From Diospyros lotus (taxonomy: Eukaryota; Streptophyta; Magnoliopsida; Ericales; Ebenaceae): 64,000 bases of DNA. This document shows, piece by piece, positions 21,522-32,974 of the stretch. The translations under genes were made by a program, and so were the position numbers. The stretch is taken from NCBI RefSeq assembly GCF_014633365.1, contig NC_068344.1:33168670-33232669 (forward strand), given 5' to 3'. The first letter of the stretch is position 1, and each line of letters opens with the position of its first letter. A model generated the notes under the pieces. It did not search any database. It was not told where the DNA came from and worked only from the letters and a program-made list of their open reading frames with translations.

Positions 21522-23537
21522 TTGTGCAGAGAAATGGCTAATACCCTGAGAAGCATGGTAAATGTAGTCTTTAGAGAGATAAATGATAGAACCCCTAACC
21601 TTAAGGAGTTTTGGTGGTGGAATGAAGAGGTATTATTGAAAATTAAAAATAAGAAAACTTGCTATAAGGCTGTATATCAGTGCAACAATGAAAAAAATTT
21701 AAAAAATTATAAAGAAGCAAAAAAGGCGGCAAAAAGAACTGTTAGTGAAGTAAGGTCAGAAATATATGAGAATCTATATAAATGACTTGATACAAAAGAT
21801 GGAGAAATGAATATATATAAATTAGCTAAAGCAAGAGAAAAAAAAACAAGGGATTTAAATTAAGTGAAATGCATAAAAGATAAAAATTAAAATATATTAG
21901 TGAATGAGGGAGCGATTAAGGGGAGATGGAAGGAGTATTTCACAAAATTATTCAATAATGGTGGTTACACAAGAGTTAGGTTGGGACATCTTAGTAACTC
22001 CGAAAGGAACGTGAGCTATACATTTTATCGACGCATAAATTCAAATGAAATAAAGCAAGCATTAAAAAAGATGAAAAATTATAAGGCGGTAGGACCGGAT
22101 AATATACCAATAGAAGCATGAAAATACATGGGAGAAGAGGGCATATTCTGGCTAACGAAATTATTTAACGCGATCCTTAAATAAAAAAAGATGCTAGATG
22201 AGTGGAGGAAGAGTACTTTAGTTCCTATATACAAGAACAAATGAGATGTTCAAAACTGTGAAAATTATAGAGAAATTAAGTTAATGAGCTATATCATGAA
22301 ACTCTGGAAGATAGTAATAGAGCAGAGGTTCAGAAAAGAAACAGAAGTCACAGAAAATCAGTTTGGTTTCATGTCTGGTAGGTTAACAATGGAAGCTATA
22401 TACATACTGAAGCGCCTAATGGAAAAGTATCGGGATCATCAGAAGGACCTACATATGATGTTTATAGATCTAGAAAAGGCCTATGATATGGTCCCTAGAG
22501 AAGTATTATGGAGGGTTTTAGAGAAGAAATGAGTTCGAATAGCCTATATACAAGCCCTTAAAGACATGTATTACAGTGCAGAGACAAGGGTCAAAACATG
22601 CGGAGAGGATACTGAACCGTTTAAAATCACAATAGGACTGCATCAAGGTTTGACACTAAGTTCATACTTATTTGCTTTAATAATGGATGAACTCACTAAA
22701 GATATTCAGACAGAGGTGCCAAAGTGTATGCTATTTGCAGACAACATATTGTTGGTGGATAAAACAAAAGAAGGAGTGAACACTAAGCTTGAGTTGTGGA
22801 AAAATAATTTAGAATCTAAGGGATTTAAATTAAGTAGAAAGAAAACAGAATATATGGAATGTAAATTTAATAAAAATGTAAGAGTGAAGGATGTTATAAT
22901 AAAATTGGAAGACCAATTCTTACAAAGAAAAGACAATTTTCGATATTTGGGATCAGTGATTTAAAAGGATGGAGAAATTCATAAGGATGTCACACATAAA
23001 ATTAAGGCAGGTTGGCTAAAATAATGCATCGGGGGTGTTATGTGATGGTAAAATCCCATTAAAACTGAAAAGAAAATTCTATAGGGCAGTTATAAGAGCA
23101 GTCTTCTTGTATGGCTCAAAATGTTGGGCAGTCAAATACCAGTATGAGTAAAAGACGAGCGTAGCGGAGATGAGAATGTTAAGATGGATGTGCGGCCATA
23201 CAAGAAAAGATAAAATTAGAAATGAAGTTATTCGTAATAAGGTAGGAGTAGTGCCAATCAAGGAGAAGATGAGAGAGACTAGACTAAGATTGTTTGGTCA
23301 TGTGAGAAGGAGACAAAGAGATGCTCATATGAGGAGAATTGATGAAATGAAACAATTAGTCAAAAAAAGAGTTTGAGGCAAACCCAAGAAGACTTTGGGA
23401 GAGACATTAAAGTTTGATATGAAGTGTATGAACCTAAATGAAGATATGACAAAAGATAAAAATACATAAAAGTCTAGAATTCATGTAACTAACCCCACAT
23501 AGTGAGATAAAGATTGGATATATTGTTGTTGTTATCT
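21522..23537 (+). mobile_element. RTE-type LINE, 5' truncated and degenerate
   Basis: About 2 kb of non-LTR retrotransposon ends with CCCCACATAGTGAGATAA and a TTG-rich tail, the usual plant RTE 3' end. The partner segment at 46258 shows the site without the LINE. Around 85 bp of that partner sequence (46259-46345) is missing here, so the insertion removed target DNA or one copy was later deleted. Confidence 0.85.
21535..23376 (+). pseudogene. RTE LINE endonuclease/reverse transcriptase ORF, multiple stops
   Basis: Consecutive open pieces follow the order of an RTE protein. First comes the linker after the endonuclease (WWNEEVLLKIKNKKTCYKA, 21600s). Then the RT core: NYKAVGPDNIPIEA; QFGFMSGRLTMEAIY; FIDLEKAYDMVPR; GLHQGLTLSSYLFALIMDEL; MLFADNILLVD. 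Then the C-terminal FRYLGSVI and the MRMLRWMCGHTRKDKIRNE block. The catalytic FADD box reads FADN, and in-frame stops occur near 21783, 22119, 22182, 22530 and 22962. The endonuclease domain is missing. It cannot encode an active enzyme. Confidence 0.9.
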
Positions 23538-23860
23538 TACCATAGGACCTTTCATGACATCCACCTCTATCACAAAATCTTGCTTGTATATTGGTTAAAC
23601 AAAATAGAAACATATTATAATTCTAAAAGCATAAGTTAAAATAAACTATATTATAAAAACAACATAGATTTTTATTTACAGATCTTCTCTTAATTTTTAA
23701 ATTTTAAGAATCTTAAATACCAATACATTTTATGATAAGAGTTATCTGTTATAGAGAATATATATTGAGACTTTTTAGCCACATTTATTCTCTATTAAGA
23801 AATCCCAGCCTTTTACATCAGGTATGAAATCCTAGTCGTCCATCCCGCTCTTCATCATAT
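23538..23860. repeat. Segmental duplication, right part (partner 46346-46655)
   Basis: Matches 46346-46655 (CACAAAATCTTGCTTGTATA in both). Identity fades near 23860, where the partner runs into the raffinose-synthase remnant and this copy does not. Confidence 0.8.
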
Positions 23861-24640
23861 ATTATAGGGGTGTGGGTAGCCTGGTGGTGTTGGTGACAAT
23901 TACCTTCTACATCACAGTCCGTTCGCTTGTCGTGTTGGTCACGCTGCTAGTTTTGTGTTAATCAGACAACTCGATTCTAGAGCTGCTGAATTGTCTGAAG
24001 AAGGACCTCTATATGACAGTTGGATTTTGTGGAGGTTGATCGGGATTATTTGGCTCTTGGACGGAGGTGCTTTTAGTTCGCACCATGGCGTGGCAGTGGT
24101 GAGATTGGTTCGAAAGGCTTTTTGTGAGCTTATGGGGTAGGTGAGTTTTACCAAGCCCCACGGTGGATGCCAGATGTTCCTTCCTAACCAAAAAAGGACA
24201 ATCGGAGGTGGGGCGCAGGTTCTAGCGATGGGTTAGTCAGGGGGGTGGCTGGCACCTGCAATCACTTCAACGGTCGGGTGAGTAAGAGAGTAGAAAGACA
24301 GTGTATCAGTAGATCAGAGATCAGAACATACCTTGGCTCTAAAGAGAGCTGGTTGATATAGGAGGATGAGGTGTCCTCCTACATACATGCGTCGTGCGTT
24401 TGTTGGTGATGAGACTGACTATCCAGCGCTAGCGAAGGTTCCCAGGTGGCAGCATGGTGGCGACGAGACCCTTATTAATATGGATGGGATCTGAGACGAC
24501 CGTGTGGATACCCAGTGGGGTTGCAATGATACCGTGACAGGCTGGTGTTGGGCTGAGGCTGGGTCCAAAGGGAGGACCAAGATTGAGCCTAAGGAGAGGG
24601 CCGAGATTGGTTTCGGACGGTCCAATACCTTATATTCAAG
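23861..24640. other. Unassigned moderately GC-rich region
   Basis: No gene is recognised. It contains AAGCCCCACGGTGGATGCCA, a word I associate with plant repeats, followed by GC-rich sequence with short ORFs on both strands that do not resemble proteins. Probably transposon-derived. Confidence 0.3.
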
Positions 24641-25879
24641 GTTTTTCCCAAATTTTTCTCCACCATAATTTATAAAATAATTTTTTAAAAATAATATATA
24701 TATATTTTTTGAAAAAATACCCTGACCTCACGTGCTAGCGCGTGTGGTGTGCGCGGAACCTACGCTTGTGATGCATGCGCCTTGTCTTCTCTAGCAGTTA
24801 CTTCACCACCGGGACCTAAAACCTCATTTGATGGCCGATCTTTCTACATCTCCTTGAAGTACACTTTGAGTCGGTTCCAATGGAACTCTTGGTTGCCTGA
24901 AATCTTTTTCAAAAATGCCTCAAATCGGCCATTTATAGACTGGCTTCGGCGACCCTAACTGATTTATCGGCGAGCTTAGAAACCCACTTAAACCACCATG
25001 AAAACACTCCAAATTTTTTAGAATTGATCCTCTTGACACAAGGAATGAAATCCCTCTATCCAATCCCTCAAACACACTTCCAAATTCGAACAATTTGAAG
25101 TTTAATTTTTGCATATTTGGCCAACCCTTCAAGCCCTATTTATACCCGATTTTGAGCTAAGACAAGCCATTCCCTGTCAAATTCGAGCCTTCATCATCCT
25201 TACAACCATTTAATGGCCTTAGATTGCCTTGATCTAGTCGAGATTTACTTAAAAAATCCATCCTGATTTTTCGGCGAACGTATGGACACCATACCTCGCC
25301 ATACCTTGTCAAATCACGGTCATTCCTCGACCCATACTCATCTCCATTCGATCCACCATACCTTGGGCCCATTTTGGACCCCTAGAACATTCTTTCCGGC
25401 GATGGTAGTGGCTGGTCTTTCGAGAAATTTTACTTTGACCCCATGCTATTTTCTAAGATTTCATTTTAACCCTTATTTGAAGCCCCTGAGTTATCCAATA
25501 ATTCCATTAAGCCCCATAAGTTTTAGACCCTTCATCTCACCCCAAAAAATTCAGAAAAATCACCATTTTGATTGCTTTTGGCCAAAATTAATAAATTACA
25601 CTTAGGCCCGAATATACGTAAGATTGTGTTTTGACCGCAAATCTTTTTGTTTATTCTCGATGCCACATAAGAGTTGTTCCTCATGATAAATATGAAGCTA
25701 CTCAGGGTTTTGTTGACTTGTCGAAAGTCCCTTATGATCATTCAGTTTCTTAGCCTAAATCATAGCTGTACTGGAAATTATTTTTGATCCGATTCCTTTC
25801 GACGTCATAAATCTTGTCGTGAAATGATCGTCAACCACATAACTTTTTTTTTTAGATATCTAAGTCCCAGGGTACTCCT
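24641..25879 (-). mobile_element. LTR F, 5' part of a Gypsy-type LTR
   Basis: The reverse complement aligns with LTR G at 38100-39240: GCCATTAAATGGTTGTAA, a TATA box TATAAATAGGG near 25140, and the following gcttgaaggg block. The right end, read inverted, is AGTACCCTGGGACTTAG, like the 5' start of LTR B. The 3' half is missing at the left side. Confidence 0.65.
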
Positions 25880-26695
25880 TGTAACGCCCCGTTTTCCCAC
25901 AACGTGCATTACCTCGAGATTTCAGGAATATATATTTTTTTATATCATATACACAACATAAGTCCCTCGATATATATACCCTCGTCATAATCATTTCTCG
26001 ACAATCCCGATCGTACCTTCTTAGCATATCAAAATTGAATAATTAATAGGCTAAGACAAGTAATATCAATCACATCAGCGGAAGCCAGATCGAAACCTCA
26101 ATGATATATAACTGACAATTTCCTTTACAGATAATAACCGAATCGATGTTTCACATGAAAATATCAAAATATTACATAACCTCTGAACATCGTATTCATA
26201 GACGAAACCTATGAAAACTAATCATAGCAGCTACATCTCGATGACATTCTTTCCCTTGGCGCCACTGCATTCACCTGGAATGTTGAATATTCCAGGGACA
26301 TAGTCCAAATTAGATGCTGAATCATCTAAGTGAGAGTTCAAAAATATTTTCATGAATATATGCAAAATCATATATAAAACCGACAAGTCCCGACATGCAC
26401 CAGCCTAAGAGAATCCCACATAGCACTTAACCCTAACCGGGGAAAATGCAATCTCTCTAAAGGCGACCCGACCCTATCGGCCTATTGGTAAACACAATTC
26501 TGCTTAAGAGGGACAACCTTGACACATGAACCCGGGAATCACCCCATTATCATTGTTAGGCTTTACACTCCAACTCAAAAGCATTTCAAAACCCAACGCA
26601 ACCCTAGCCCCAAGAGTGCCACATCAGCACTATTCTCGGAATCAACGTCACCTCGGCATTAATGCTATTGCTCAAAGGAACCTGGGGTGGTGTCC
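25880..26695 (-). mobile_element. LTR E, 3' part of a Gypsy-type LTR (left piece)
   Basis: The right end of this LTR, read on the minus strand, is CGGGGCGTTACA at 25880, a typical 3' terminus. The GGAATGTTGAATATTCCAGG block near 26280 is the inverted counterpart of the block in LTR B near 12075. The LTR continues after the nested insertion at 29962-30345. Confidence 0.65.
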
Positions 26696-28449
26696 TGATT
26701 AGTGGTTAATTTTATAAAAAAATTGTTATAATTATACCCTTCTTTTGATCTTAAAAATGGTTTAAATTAGATATTAATATATATTTTATGGTTATATGCA
26801 AATTTAAATTGAAAGATGAATGAAATGAAGTTCTAAAGTAAATAATAATAATATATAAAATTATATATAATACATATATATCATTATATGCATGCATGTA
26901 ATATATATATAATATAATCTAATATATATATGTGCCATGTGTAATACATATATATAATATATAATTTATTAATAACATTAAATTATTTTTATTTTTTTTA
27001 GGCATGAAGAATTCAAGCCCATGAAAACTTAAAGTCCATGAAGAATTCAAATCCATGAAGAAATCAAGTCCATGAAGAATTCAAGTCCATGAAGAAATCA
27101 AACATATGAAGAAATCAAACCCATGAAAAATTAAAGTCCATGAAGAATTCAAGTCCATGAAGAATTAAGGCCCAATTTGAACAACCTATGGAAGATATTA
27201 TTTGGAGAAGGCCCAAGGATTATTTTTAATCCTAATAAAGATTAAAAACCAATTTATAGAAATCTATTTTTATTTTTTATGTGAGAGCTTTATTAGGTGT
27301 GTTTTTTAGCTAAAATCCATTTAACTATTAGGTGGATATTATAGCTAAAATCCATTTAACTTTATGAGTGCTTTATTAGGTATGTATTTTAGCTAAAATC
27401 CATTTAATATTAGGTGTGTATTATAGCTAAAATCCATTTAACTTTAAGTGTGTGAGTGCCCATTAGATATAATTATGTCTAGTTGAATAATTGAAATTGT
27501 GTGGTTTGTATTGCATCTTGTGGCCTTTTAATCGATCACTTGATTGCATTTGTAAGTGTGATTATTATTCTTGAATAAAAGTTTAGTTGTTTCCTTATAA
27601 TTCTCTCTTTGAGAATTGTTCTTGTTCTTTCTCATTTTCTTTAGTACTTTCTCTTATAATCTTACTTTTTTTTCTTTCTTCTTTTAAATTCTTATGTCAT
27701 TTATTATTACTTTATTATTCACCGCCTAAATGGCCGGTTAATTTGTGCCTTTAAATTTCTGCAATTTTAATTCTTGTCATTTAATTATTCACCGCCTAAA
27801 TGGCCGGTTAGTTTATGTCTTTAAATTTCTGCAATTTTAATTCTTGTCATTTAATTATCCACCGCCTAAATGGCCGGTTAGTTTATGCCTTTAAATTTCT
27901 TGTCATTTAAATTCTGTTATTTAAATTACGTCATTTAAATTTATGTCAATTAACTTTCAAATAAAAATGAGTAGTTAAATCTAATCTTGGGTTAAGGCAA
28001 GGACAGTGTCCAACGCCAATGATTCCCAAAGAAAGCTGCGCTTTAAATAAGTAACATTAATTTAAATTTCAGTATGAGTGTGTATTAATTATTAAAAAAT
28101 CACTAGGTTTGGATTGGAGCGTAAGCCTAACTTAGAGCTTTCATGCCATGTATGAGAGTTACTAGAACTGGAAACGCTATCATACCTAAACCCAGATGAT
28201 TAATTTAGTTGTTTTGTGTATTAATTGCAATTGGATTTATGGTGGTTGCTTAAATTAGAATCTCGCATATCATGTATGGGGATTGCTTAACCTAGAATTA
28301 TCTGATGTTTTACATTTGATATAATTTTGAAGATGAAAAATATTTGTATTTTGATGATGAAATAAAGTTATGAGATTTCAATGTTAAAGAATTTTATGAT
28401 TCAAAATATTCTTTTTCATGTTATCATTTATCGTTTCAGTTTTTATAAA

Positions 28450-28812
28450 AAGCATAGTCGACTATGTGTTTCATTCTGTTGACTATGCCTGAGAATAGTC
28501 GACTATGCTGTTAAGGATAGTCGACTATATTTAAGGATAGTCGACTATGCTGTTTTCATCTGTCGACTATTTTTCAGTCTGTCGATTATCATGTAAGGAT
28601 AGTCGACTATGGCTTTTCATCTGTCGACTATTTTTGTTCTTAGAATTCAAAAATTTCTTCTCATTTTTACAATAGTCGACTATGTAAAAGGATCTGTCGA
28701 CTATGAGATTTTTGCGTTATAAGATAGTCGACTATGCGTTTTTGTCTGTCGACTATGTTCTGTTTTATTTGTAAAAATAGTCAACTATGCATTTTCTTCT
28801 GTCGACTATATC
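28450..28812. repeat. Array of AGTCGACT palindromes in the Copia-type LTR
   Basis: About 15 copies of ATAGTCGACTAT or its half form CTGTCGACTAT occur in 360 bp at irregular spacing (mostly 19-35 bp). The full form is a perfect palindrome. The array lies upstream of the TATA box, in the U3 part of the LTR, so it could be a transcription-factor binding array. Confidence 0.9.
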
Positions 28813-29134
28813 TTTTACAGAAAGCTTCCAACGGCTAGTTTTTCAACTCCAACGGTCACAAACGGCTACATTTCTCTTCAATCTTTTGGGAAGCTTATAA
28901 ATACAAGTTGTGGATGATCAAGAGAAGGCTAATGGATGGGAACGAGTTGATCTAAAGAGTTAAAATTATTTTTACTCGAGCTTATAATATTTGCGCCTTC
29001 ACTGTTGTATTTTCTCTCTTCAAGGCTTTGATCCTCACTTGTATTTATTTACTTCAAGCCTTGTATAATTTTTTTTTGAGAGACATTGTAACTAAGAGAT
29101 TTATCTCTTAGATCCTCTCTTTGTTATACTTGTT

Positions 29135-29238
29135 GTATTTCCTAGCTTGTGTAGCTAGAGGGCCTACTTGGTTTAAGTAGGAGGGTGTATTTCCTAGCTT
29201 GTGTAGCTAGAGGGCCTACTTGTGTAAGTAGGAGGTTT
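29135..29238. repeat. 52-bp tandem duplication in the Copia-type LTR
   Basis: GTATTTCCTAGCTTGTGTAG recurs at 29135 and 29187. Non-coding, in the downstream part of the LTR. Confidence 0.9.
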
Positions 29239-29961
29239 TAGTGAATTGGTTTAAAATCCTTAGTGGGAGCTAAGGTAGTGGATTAGGCTTGGTTTAAGCC
29301 GAACCACTATAAATTCTTTGTGTCATTTATCCTTCTTGCTTTTACATTCATTGAGCGTTACATTTTTCATTTTATATGTTCTATGTTTTAAATCACTAAA
29401 ACCTCAATTGGGTCAAAAAGTTTTCAAGTTCTATCAAGATTTTTTAAAATATCCAATTCACCCCCCCTCTTGGTGTGTGTCATAGAACCTACTGTTCTAA
29501 CATTATCATCATCTCTAATTGCATTTAATAACAAACCCTCATTTCTGAAATTAAATTAATGTTGCTAATTTTTTATGCTAAAATTTGGGAATCAACGGGT
29601 TGGTACTGAAATTGTCTTAACTCAAGCACTATTCAAATTCATATTTTTACGTTTAATGTTTATTTCAATTTCTGCCTTACTTTATTTTCTAGTATCTGTT
29701 GTCTAAAAAAAACTCATAAAAAAACCTTGTTGCCAATTTGTCCAAATGCGTGTGCGTGTGTGTGACATTCTTTTTCTTTTTCCATAAATAAATCTCTCAA
29801 TGGACGATCTGGATTCATCCAGAAAATATAAATTTAAATTTGGACTACAACTGCACTCGTACACTGGCGAGTATAAACCTCTCACTAAAATAAAAAAAAT
29901 ATAAAAGTTTTATTATGATTTGTTTTTATTATGTTTTAATTGTAGGGTGAGAGTGCAGTCA

Positions 29962-30341
29962 TGTCCACTCGCAGCCCCGCCACTTGAGCCAACAACCAGG
30001 GTGGTGTCCACTCTCAGCCCCGCCACTTGGGTCCCATAGGGTGAAGTCTGTCTCAGCCCCGTCCCAAGTGGGTCACCTAGCATTAATCCTAGGTACGCAT
30101 CCTGAGTGCTGTCACTCTGGGCTACGTCACAGGTTACCAACCCACGTCCCACATGGACGACACAAAACAAGCCAATGTCGAAAAATCATAACATGCATAA
30201 AATCAACATCTCAATGTATGCAATTTATCGTACGAAATTCAATGCATGTGTAAATAACTGTTTGGACAACCATAATAAACCAAGTCATATGGATGAACAT
30301 TGTTTAGGTATTACCAAAATATCACACAATGTTTAGGTATT

Positions 30342-30345
<4 letters not shown>
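29962..30345 (-). mobile_element. LTR E, right piece
   Basis: Continues LTR E after the nested insertion; removing the insertion joins TGTCC to TGTCC. It contains two copies of CAGCCCCGCCACTTG. The outer border is lost at the GA microsatellite. Confidence 0.5.

Positions 30346-30350
<5 letters not shown>

Positions 30351-30399
<49 letters not shown>
30351..30399. repeat. (GA)n microsatellite, about 24 units
   Basis: Uninterrupted GA dinucleotides preceded by a short CA run. Confidence 0.98.
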
Positions 30400-30402
<3 letters not shown>

Positions 30403-30967
30403 AAGATTGTAATGGTAGAATAAGAAGAAGATAAGGGAGAAGTTGGGAGCCCCAGTGGCTTTCTACAACCATATGGGTCTGGCTCCCCTTAGGTCTTCTC
30501 AAAAAAAATAAGGTTCAAAAGTTAAGCCTTATAGATATTATGTACTAGAGTCACATTCAAAATAGTTAGAGATTGTGGTTGATATTGATTTTATTTTATG
30601 TGATTAATTGAAAGCTTTTGAAGTTATATATTGTGTTTTAAATTTCATTTATATTGTATGGGTTGGTGCAAGTTTAGAGAAAAATATTATTCTAAAAAAA
30701 AGTGATTTTTTTTCTTTTCCTATGAAATTAAATTTACTGATTTCATAGTGGTTTATTAGTTGTAATAGAATTAATTACGAAAATTTAACTATTGATTATA
30801 AATTTTTTTTTTAGAAAAAATTAGTTTGCTACAAAAATTAGTACAATCAACTATGATTTGTTGTAGTGAAAAACAAGCATTTTCTTTACAATTTGGCATT
30901 CATAATTAAAGATGTGTTATCTATTACAAAAATTGGTATCACCATCTATGTCATAGTAAAAAATTAA
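30400..30967. other. AT-rich DNA, no gene
   Basis: No gene is recognised. Repeated GTTGTAGT/TGCTACAAAAATT words hint at an old MITE in which the element at 30968 is nested. Confidence 0.4.
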
Positions 30968-31884
30968 GATTGCGTTCTCTTTGTTATTTTCATTCTATTT
31001 TTAGTTTTTAGTTTTCTAAAATAATGAAAATACGTTTATTTTTTTATTTTCAAAAATATATTTTCGAAAACAACAAAATTTTTTATAAAGGAAACTCAAT
31101 GTTGTTTTGGTTGTTTTCAACCAAAATAATTTTTAAATCCAAAACATGGAAAATAATTTTCCATGTTTTGACTCTAAAAAAAAAAGAGGGAAAAAAAAGA
31201 AAAAGAAAAAAAAAATTATTCTTAAATTTTAAAAATAAAATTATTTATTTATTTAAAAATTAAAAAATATAGTATATTTATATTATAATTAAAAATATGG
31301 GATAACATATAGTATATTATTAAGTATATTACACATATTATGTATAATAATATTTAATATAAATTATCACTAGATGTCAGTAATTTATTATTTTATTTTA
31401 ATAGTAACATTTTATTAAAAAGAGTTAATTTCATCATTTAATAATTAAATTTATTAAATAAAATATTATAAAATAATTTTTTCTCAAAATTCTAAAGTAA
31501 ATATGTTTTCTAATGATGCAATCTTATCATTTATAATTACATTATATAATATTAGTTCACATCTTTAATTTTTATTTTAATATTTTCTATTTATAATTAT
31601 ATTATGATTGCACTTGCTATTTTTTTCAAGTTAATTTATTTATTTAAAATTAAATATTTTTATTTTTTTGAATAATTAAATTAATTTAATAAAATATTAT
31701 TAAAAAATTATTTTCAAAATTTCAAAAATAACGTGTTTTTCTAATTTTCTATTTTGAGAAATAGTTTTTAAAAATAACAAAGAGAAGATATTTTTAATTT
31801 TTTAAAAATAGACTATCAAAAGAAAAATCAAAAAATGAATTCAAAACTCAAAATTAAAAATTAAAAAGTAAAGAGAACGCAGCC
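30968..31884. mobile_element. Tourist/PIF-Harbinger-like MITE, 917 bp, TSD TAA
   Basis: Left end GATTGCGTTCTCTTTG and inverted right end GGCTGCGTTCTCTTTAC form imperfect terminal repeats. TAA lies at 30965-30967 and 31885-31887. The interior is extremely AT-rich with partial inverted symmetry (AAAATAATTTT words) and has no transposase. Confidence 0.65.
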
Positions 31885-31887
31885 TAA

Positions 31888-32974
31888 TGCTTTCTTTATA
31901 TTTCTCTAATCGTAGCAAAAAGTGTTATTTTTTACGAAACGTTAAATCGTACCTAAATACTATTAGGAACGAGTACGAGACTTTGACTACGATTCTCGCT
32001 ATAAATAAATTTTCGTAACTAATTGATTTTACCCCAAAAATTGAATTTTTTGCTACCAAAAATTCTATAGAGAAAACCAAATTTTGTTCTAGTGGGAGAT
32101 GAAGTAACTGTCAAGTAAGAAAGCAACACTGGGATTTTCTTGAAAAAACTGAGAAGATGAGATAGAAGAAGAAAACACCCCCTCTTATTTTTTAAAACTT
32201 AAGTATTGTTCTTTTATGTTCTTCACCCAACGCCAACGACATCTCCTCTTCCAGTATTGTTCTTTTAAGTATTGTTCTTTTAAATTAACAACCCATTGTT
32301 TCATACAGTTCACACTACCAAGAAAAAGTTGTAAAAAGGAAAACAAATATAAAACAACATACTGACATAAATATATATTGTTAAGCACCAATCCAAACTC
32401 CTTGAAACAAAAAAAAAAAGAAAAAAAAAGAAAGAAACTAATCAAAGGTTCTAGATTTGGTGTTACAATATTTTGATTTTGTGATTATATTCAACATAAA
32501 AATGATAAAATAATTCTCATGCACTTGATTTCATCTTCAGAAAATGAAGCCACTGTTGCATCCACAAGCTCCATTAATGTACTCTTTTTGGTTTCATCTT
32601 AATCAATGTCTGTAATCATGTACAACACAATGAAGTTAAAATCTTTTTAAAGTGAGTGAAAAACCAAATCGTTAGCTGCTTTAAAGAAAATATACTTCTC
32701 TTAATAGAAAGATTCAAATTATAGTTAATCAAATATTAACAACTAAGTCAGTGTCCAACTCAAAGTTAAACAGAAGTTCCAAAACCAAAGTAACTTAACG
32801 TCAGAATAGAGTACAAGTATAATCTCAGGTCTTGATGTAAAACTCTGCATATTGAAGTTCTTTGCAACGCTAGCAACTAAATTAGTAAGGTAAATGAAAT
32901 CCTCTCCCTGTAACATTTCCACATTCGTGTTGATATTAAGACTGAAGTTTCATAATAGTGACCAAGAACACCTT
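31888..32974. other. 3' flank of gene B
   Basis: 32095-32140 keeps a short piece of RLP pseudogene D (GAGATGAAGTAACTG). 32300-32974 is nearly identical to 53090-53740 downstream of gene C, so it probably includes the 3' UTR. No gene is visible. Confidence 0.6.

Larger units (their letters stand above)
28303..29502 (+). mobile_element. Solo LTR of Copia type, 1.2 kb, TSD TTATC
   Basis: TGATGTTTTACA...GTTCTAACA, with TTATC at 28298-28302 and 29503-29507. The empty site is visible in the sister element near 1665. A TATA box TATAAATAC lies near 28898. The 3' end has CAATTCACCCCCCCTCTTGG, frequent at the end of plant Copia LTRs. No internal domain remains. Confidence 0.9.
26696..29961 (+). mobile_element. 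Solo LTR, relative of 220-2114, TSD TGTCC
   Basis: TGATTAGTGG...GTGCAGTCA with perfect 5-bp duplications TGTCC at 26691-26695 and 29962-29966. It aligns with 220-2114 over its full length, apart from extra GCCTAAATGGCCGG repeats near 27720-27880 and the nested Copia-type LTR at 28303-29502. It is inserted in LTR E. The TATA box seen in the other copy is mutated here (CTTTTAATCG). Confidence 0.88.

Noticed and set aside
25880..25895. TGTAACGCCCCG as the 5' start of a plus-strand LTR
   Set aside because: The homologous blocks to its right run in inverse order relative to LTR B, so it is better read as the 3' end (CGGGGCGTTACA) of a minus-strand LTR.
28450..28812. Regular repeats that could suggest a CRISPR-like array
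   Set aside because: Spacing is irregular, the repeat is a short palindrome, and it lies inside a TSD-flanked LTR of a plant genome.
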